Positions 60,000 through 64,000 of a DNA stretch of 64,000 bases are shown here, piece after piece. How positions within the stretch are numbered: the stretch's first letter is position 1; every line of letters starts with the position of its first letter. Under the pieces are notes generated by a model. It was not told the origin of the DNA and made no database searches. It was given only the letters and a program-made list of their open reading frames with translations. The position numbers were made by a program, and so were the translations under genes. Source of the DNA: Aurantibacillus circumpalustris (lineage in GTDB: Bacteria > Bacteroidota > Bacteroidia > B-17B0 > Aurantibacillaceae); contig NZ_CP121197.1 of the NCBI RefSeq assembly GCF_029625215.1, positions 2,294,001 to 2,358,000 of the forward strand. Direction: 5' to 3'.

Positions 60000-61412
60000 T
60001 TAGTCAAATTCGTATGATTCATTATTCATAGGTGTTTCAAGGTTAATGATTGCTTTTTTACCCTTATTTAGAAACTGTCTTATCAAGTCATCCGCATCAG
60101 GATAATACCTGACATTTTTTATAAATCCTTTAAATTCTTCCGGATTGGAAATTTGTTCGAAGCTATCGTAATACCCATAACCTTTGTAATGCGCGTTTTC
60201 AACTAAAACTACCGAATGTTCTGTCGCAGTTCTTCCTTTATCGAGAATGACAAAATTTTTCAATTTAAAAAGATACTCATCGAGAAGGATTTGAGCACGT
60301 GTATTGTAAATTTCAACCTCCTCAAAATCAGCGCAAATGCCCTTACACTTTTTTATTTGATGGTTAAAACAAATCGACTCTTCAGAAGTTAAGCCACAGT
60401 GCTTGAGGCAGAGTTCATATTTATCAAGTAAAATTTCCAAACGATCGCGAGCACTTCCATAACTGGTAAACGTAAGAAGCGGACTCTCACTTTCCTCAAA
60501 AGGCACTATTTTAAAATTGAGTATTCCTTTTTTATCAGTAAAATAATCAATGCAGTGCGTAAACTCTTCCGATTTACGCATCCGGTTATACCTTGGTTTG
60601 TGTTTTTTTATTTCTTCAGATTCCAACAACAAAGCAATTAACTCGCTTCCAGTAGCAACATAATCTACATTGTATAAATCATTAAGCATTTTTTTACCCT
60701 TTTGCGTGTCTGTATTAAAATGAGATTGTGCTCGAGAGTATATGTTGGTGCTTTTTCCAACATAAATGATTTCACCCGTTTTATTAAAAAAGTAATACAC
60801 GCCGCATTCTTCTGGAAGCTTATTCAAAATATACTGTTTGATTTTATCGATACGCCGAACCATTATTTCTTCCACACCCATATTTTTGTATTGTGGGTGT
60901 TGACCTTTTAACTGAATAAGCAAATCGAATAAAATAGCCGTAGCTTCTGCATCGCCTTGAGCACGGTGTCTGCCAAATATTTCAATTCCTAAAGAAGCAC
61001 ATAAATGACCAAGACTGTATGAGATCCTTCCAGGCATCAGTTTTCTGCTTAAACGAACAGTACATAAAGTCTCCCTTTTGTATTTATAACCTAAAGAATT
61101 AAATTCTTCTTTTATAAAACCGTAATCAAAACCGACATTATGCGCCACAAAAATGCAGCCTTCCGTCATTTCCAAAATTTTAGGAGCAATCTCATGAAAG
61201 CGAGGTGCGTCTGCTACCATGTCGTTTGTGATGCCTGTAAGGCCTGTAAAATAGCTGCTAATGTTGCATTCTGGATTTATGAGTGTGGTAAATCGTTCAA
61301 TAACGCTTAGGCCATCGTGTTTTAAAATACAAATCTCAGTAATCCTGCCTTTTCTGAATTCAAATTTTCCCCCGCAGGTTTCTATGTCGATGATGGCGAA
61401 CATGTAATTCAT
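60000..61412 (-). CDS. DEDD exonuclease fused to GIY-YIG nuclease (DnaQ/UvrC-like)
   Basis: A 470-residue two-domain protein. N-terminal: a DnaQ-like 3'-5' exonuclease with FAIIDIETCGG (Exo I, DxE), VAHNVGFDYGFIKEE (Exo II) and HRAQGDAEATA (Exo III, H...D). Then from residue ~200 a GIY-YIG domain as in UvrC/Cho: GVYYFFNKTGEIIYVGKSTN, IYSRAQSHF and ELIALLLESEEIKKHKPRYN. The C-terminal ~170 residues have a Cys cluster typical of UvrC-related proteins (CLKHCGLTSEESICFNHQIK, KCKGICADFEE). It should act in DNA repair or proofreading. Length and order agree with the family of epsilon/GIY-YIG fusions found in Bacteroidota. Confidence 0.92.
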   Translation of the reverse strand: MNYMFAIIDIETCGGKFEFRKGRITEICILKHDGLSVIERFTTLINPECNISSYFTGLTGITNDMVADAPRFHEIAPKILEMTEGCIFVAHNVGFDYGFIKEEFNSLGYKYKRETLCTVRLSRKLMPGRISYSLGHLCASLGIEIFGRHRAQGDAEATAILFDLLIQLKGQHPQYKNMGVEEIMVRRIDKIKQYILNKLPEECGVYYFFNKTGEIIYVGKSTNIYSRAQSHFNTDTQKGKKMLNDLYNVDYVATGSELIALLLESEEIKKHKPRYNRMRKSEEFTHCIDYFTDKKGILNFKIVPFEESESPLLTFTSYGSARDRLEILLDKYELCLKHCGLTSEESICFNHQIKKCKGICADFEEVEIYNTRAQILLDEYLFKLKNFVILDKGRTATEHSVVLVENAHYKGYGYYDSFEQISNPEEFKGFIKNVRYYPDADDLIRQFLNKGKKAIINLETPMNNESYEFD

Positions 61413-61510
61413 TCAAAAATAGAATTTAAAATTAAGAGTCGAAAATAATACTATAATTTGTAGCAAGCTATTGCTATGTACTGGTTGTAACTTCGTGTAA
61501 TTCAATATCT

Positions 61511-62584
61511 ATGGAAACTCTAGTAGCAGATAATTTTATTAAGGGCAGAGGTGCGCAAATAATCGCGCACAATAAATTTAATAAACAGCACTACGTGCAA
61601 GACCATGTAGAAGGTCTTGATGAAGGATTTCTAATAAAAGAAAAAACCGAAATAATTTACACCTGGCCAAAAACAGTCATTAATAAAGTAGAAAGTGACG
61701 ATCTGGGTTTTGGTTATTCTTTAAATCCTTATCAAGGTTGTGAACACGGTTGTATCTATTGTTATGCCAGGAACACCCATGAATATTGGGGTTACAGTGC
61801 TGGTTTAGATTTTGAAAGAAAAATTCTGGTCAAAAAAAATGTCATTGAAGTCCTTGAAAAAACCTTTAGTAAAAAAAAGTGGAAAGCGAAACCACTCATG
61901 CTCTCCGGAAATACAGATTGTTATCAACCCATAGAAAGAGAATTGGAGTTAACTAGAAACATTTTAAAAACCTGTTTAAAATACAAACATCCTGTATCGG
62001 TAATAACTAAAAATGCGTTAATAAAAAGAGATTTAGATGTGTTGTCACGTTTAGCAGAACACAATCTCGTACATGTAATGGTGTCTGTTACCGGAACAGA
62101 TGAAAAAGTAAAACAACTCTTAGAACCGAGAACTGCAAGCTACAAAAGTAGAATAGGGGTTATTGAAACTTTGTCCAAATATAAAATACCGTGCGGCGTA
62201 ATGGTAGCTCCAATTATACCGGGAATAAATTCACATGAAGTTTCTGCTGTGCTTGAACAGGCTGGCAATGTAGGCGCTACAGCTGCGGGAATGACAATTG
62301 TGAGATTAAACGGAGCTGTTGGTGATATTTTTAAAGACTGGTTATTTAAGAGTTTTCCTGACAGAGCAGAAAAAGTTTGGTCGCAAATTTGCGACTGTCA
62401 TGGCGGTAATGTAAACGATAGTCGATTTGGAGTCCGTATGCGTGGAGAAGGTAAAATAGCTGAATCAATTGCTCAGTTGTACAGAGTGGCAAAAGAAAAA
62501 TTTATTAAACCGCTAGAAAATTTTGAATTAAATTGTAATGATTTTAATTACAAGGCAAATCAAATACAATTGAGTTTATTTTAG
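61511..62584 (+). CDS. PA0069 family radical SAM protein
   Basis: A 357-residue radical S-adenosylmethionine enzyme. The [4Fe-4S] cluster motif is GCEHGCIYCYAR, with Cys77, Cys81 and Cys84 (C-x3-C-x2-C). MLSGNTDCYQPIERELELTR, VSVITKNALIKRDLDVLSRL, SVTGTDEKVKQLLEPRTASY, MVAPIIPGINSHE and MTIVRLNGAV are typical of the family related to spore photoproduct lyase (SplB). The reaction is unknown for this subfamily. Divergent from the exonuclease/GIY-YIG gene, about 100 nt between starts, which is a frequent neighbourhood for DNA-repair-like genes but may be chance. Confidence 0.93.
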   Translation: METLVADNFIKGRGAQIIAHNKFNKQHYVQDHVEGLDEGFLIKEKTEIIYTWPKTVINKVESDDLGFGYSLNPYQGCEHGCIYCYARNTHEYWGYSAGLDFERKILVKKNVIEVLEKTFSKKKWKAKPLMLSGNTDCYQPIERELELTRNILKTCLKYKHPVSVITKNALIKRDLDVLSRLAEHNLVHVMVSVTGTDEKVKQLLEPRTASYKSRIGVIETLSKYKIPCGVMVAPIIPGINSHEVSAVLEQAGNVGATAAGMTIVRLNGAVGDIFKDWLFKSFPDRAEKVWSQICDCHGGNVNDSRFGVRMRGEGKIAESIAQLYRVAKEKFIKPLENFELNCNDFNYKANQIQLSLF

Positions 62585-62692
62585 TCAAAAGACTGCCACG
62601 GATTACACGAATTAGCGCGAAAGCATTTTCTTTGTGAGAGTTGGTGGCAAAAATCCCGAAGCCAATAGTTATAAGCTCCACCTCTGGGTTAT

Positions 62693-63424
62693 TTAATTCC
62701 CTGAATTTATTTTAGAAGACGGAACTTTTACTTCTAGTTGTTCCACAATGGTGTTTAGTAATCCAATTTCATCGAATGAACTTGGTAAGCCAATATTTTT
62801 TATTCCGTAATTTTTTAATTGATTGTAAGTTGTGCTCCCAATGGCAACAAATTTTTGGTCTGCCGCTGGTTTGTATTTTTCTAAGTAGGCTTGAGCGTTT
62901 GAAGGACTGGTAAATACAAGTAATTCCGACTGTGGAATTTCAAAATCAATACGGCGGGTTGTTTTGTAAACAAATAAATTGTGACAGATGTTTGTGAAGG
63001 ATAATTGTCTTTGTATAGTTTGCAATGAATCAATTGCTTGTGGAAACAATACAGTGTCGTCCTTAATAAAATCAGCGAATTTTTTAGCAATCAAAGTAAC
63101 ATCAACCCCTTCACCAATAAAATCAGCGGTTTTGCCAAACTCCACTAAGTACTCAGCAGATGAAGGACTCATTACGGCAAATTTAACACCCTCCGCAAGT
63201 TCAGGATTTTGAGCAAAAAAATGACGAATGGAGTTTTTACTAGAAAAAAAGATCCACTTAGTAACGGGTGTATGCGTAAAACGAATTTGACTTACAGTAA
63301 TAAGTGATTCATTTAAAACTTCATAACCCATAGAGTTTAGCTTAATTAAAAGTGGACTTATAGGAGTTAAGTTTCTTGAGATAAAAATGCTTTTCTTATC
63401 AAAGGAAACATCTGAAATTGTCAT
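62693..63424 (-). CDS. hemD: Uroporphyrinogen-III synthase
   Basis: A 243-residue HemD-like enzyme, which closes and inverts the tetrapyrrole ring in haem synthesis. Low sequence conservation is normal. Recognisable parts are FISRNLTPISPLLIKLNSMG, KWIFFSSKNSIRHFFAQNPE (the 'FTS.N.V' position), FAVMSPSSAEYLVEFGKTAD, LVFTSPSNAQAYLEKYKPAA and FVAIGSTTYNQLKNYGIKNI. Two alternating lobes fit. No other haem genes are near. It is divergent from the metallo-hydrolase gene. Confidence 0.85.
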   Translation of the reverse strand: MTISDVSFDKKSIFISRNLTPISPLLIKLNSMGYEVLNESLITVSQIRFTHTPVTKWIFFSSKNSIRHFFAQNPELAEGVKFAVMSPSSAEYLVEFGKTADFIGEGVDVTLIAKKFADFIKDDTVLFPQAIDSLQTIQRQLSFTNICHNLFVYKTTRRIDFEIPQSELLVFTSPSNAQAYLEKYKPAADQKFVAIGSTTYNQLKNYGIKNIGLPSSFDEIGLLNTIVEQLEVKVPSSKINSGN

Positions 63425-63500
63425 AAACTTAATGCTGTGAATTGTATGATTGTATACACAAATATAAAAAAAATTAAGAAATTTACTTCAAAAAAAGCTT

Positions 63501-64000
63501 ATGTCTTTAAGTATATATGGCAAACTGCCTTCTGGTGAACGACTTAGAATAATTAAAAATTCTCCTAATTATAAAAATGGGTCTTTTCAAAATATTTCAA
63601 AAACAAATGCTATGGCAGAAGATGCTTCCTTTTTTAAGACCATGCGCGAGTTTTTAAATAAATCAAAAAATGTAAAGCCTCCAAAAACACTACCCTTTGT
63701 AAAAACAGATCTTAAAAAATTACCAGATGATAAAACCACACTCATTTGGTTTGGACATTCTTCTTATTTATTAAAAATAAATGGCTTAATAATTTTGGTA
63801 GACCCTGTTTTTAGTGGCAACGCAGCTCCTATATCGTTTATGGTGAAAGCCTTTGATGGTTCTAATGAATATCAGCCAGAAGATTTTCCTAAGATTGATA
63901 TTCTTTTATTAACGCATGATCATTACGATCATTTAGATTATAAAACAGTAGTAAAACTTAAACTCAAAATAAATAAAATTGTTTGTTCCTTGGGAGTAGG
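63501..64000 (+). CDS. MBL-fold metallo-hydrolase (N-terminal part, cut by window edge)
   Basis: The frame begins at ATG 63501 (MSLSIYGKLPSGERLRIIKN) and is open to the right edge; 166 residues are visible. TLIWFGHSSYLLKINGLIIL and VDPVFSGNAAP are the UlaG/RomA-like start, and LLLTHDHYDHLDYKT is the HxHxDH zinc-binding motif. Family members hydrolyse N-acyl phosphatidylethanolamine, lactones or similar esters; the rest of the active site is outside the window, so substrate is open. Divergent from hemD. Confidence 0.85.
   Translation, partial: MSLSIYGKLPSGERLRIIKNSPNYKNGSFQNISKTNAMAEDASFFKTMREFLNKSKNVKPPKTLPFVKTDLKKLPDDKTTLIWFGHSSYLLKINGLIILVDPVFSGNAAPISFMVKAFDGSNEYQPEDFPKIDILLLTHDHYDHLDYKTVVKLKLKINKIVCSLGV

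Overview
The window is about 64 kb of AT-rich DNA (roughly 36% G+C judged by eye) from a member of the Bacteroidota, most likely a free-living or environmental lineage of the Flavobacteriales/Sphingobacteriales/Chitinophagales type; I cannot name the genus. The evidence is five proteins ending in a type IX secretion (T9SS) type A sorting domain, a PorW/SprE-type T9SS lipoprotein, promoter-like sites of the phylum's TTTG / TAnnTTTG kind, DUF1348, DUF3108, head-GIN, 2TM and SBBP-type families, and signal peptides that end in AQ.

Layout. 1-2266: stress or detoxification-type genes on the minus strand (AraC regulator cut by the window edge, NTF2-like DUF1348, carboxymuconolactone decarboxylase, DinB). 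2349-7420: a four-gene array that I read as integron gene cassettes without an integrase. Each gene is framed by its own inverted core site of the GTTRRRY/RYYYAAC kind, and neighbouring units are joined by long attC-like palindromes. 7621-15823: Lon protease, a GT39/PAP2/MazG operon, a PagL-like outer-membrane protein with a head-GIN lipoprotein, and a stand-alone Lon substrate-binding-domain protein. 16117-22372: an exported bleomycin-hydrolase-like peptidase, a membrane protein, AtpZ/AtpI, bactofilin, PorW/SprE and a PfkB kinase. 22497-23143: three tRNAs (Asn, Leu, Gly) with terminators.

23430-43410: three large T9SS-exported Ig-like repeat proteins interspersed with MutS, a GreA/GreB-like protein, an alpha-oxoamine synthase, a GT-C type membrane protein, an MFS exporter and a 1471-residue alpha-2-macroglobulin. 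43482-50203: housekeeping genes (phosphofructokinase, RuvX, RsmE, glutathione peroxidase, a small wHTH/membrane cluster, citrate synthase, enolase). 50510-59369: an ECF sigma factor whose frame runs upstream of every usual start codon, with a membrane partner, DUF3108, an SBBP-repeat T9SS protein, an outer-membrane barrel and a complete HipBA module with candidate operators. 59370-64000: a gene-free stretch with two related hairpin elements, an exonuclease/GIY-YIG fusion, a PA0069-type radical SAM protein, uroporphyrinogen-III synthase and a metallo-hydrolase cut by the right edge.

How it fits together: most of the window is ordinary chromosome. The T9SS substrates, PorW and the lipid/glycan enzymes point to an elaborate outer surface. 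The part that stands out is the 2.3-7.4 kb array. Its four units carry secreted, envelope-type or unknown proteins, and their termini show cassette-specific inverted repeats of 14-18 bp, longer than the usual 7-bp integron core.
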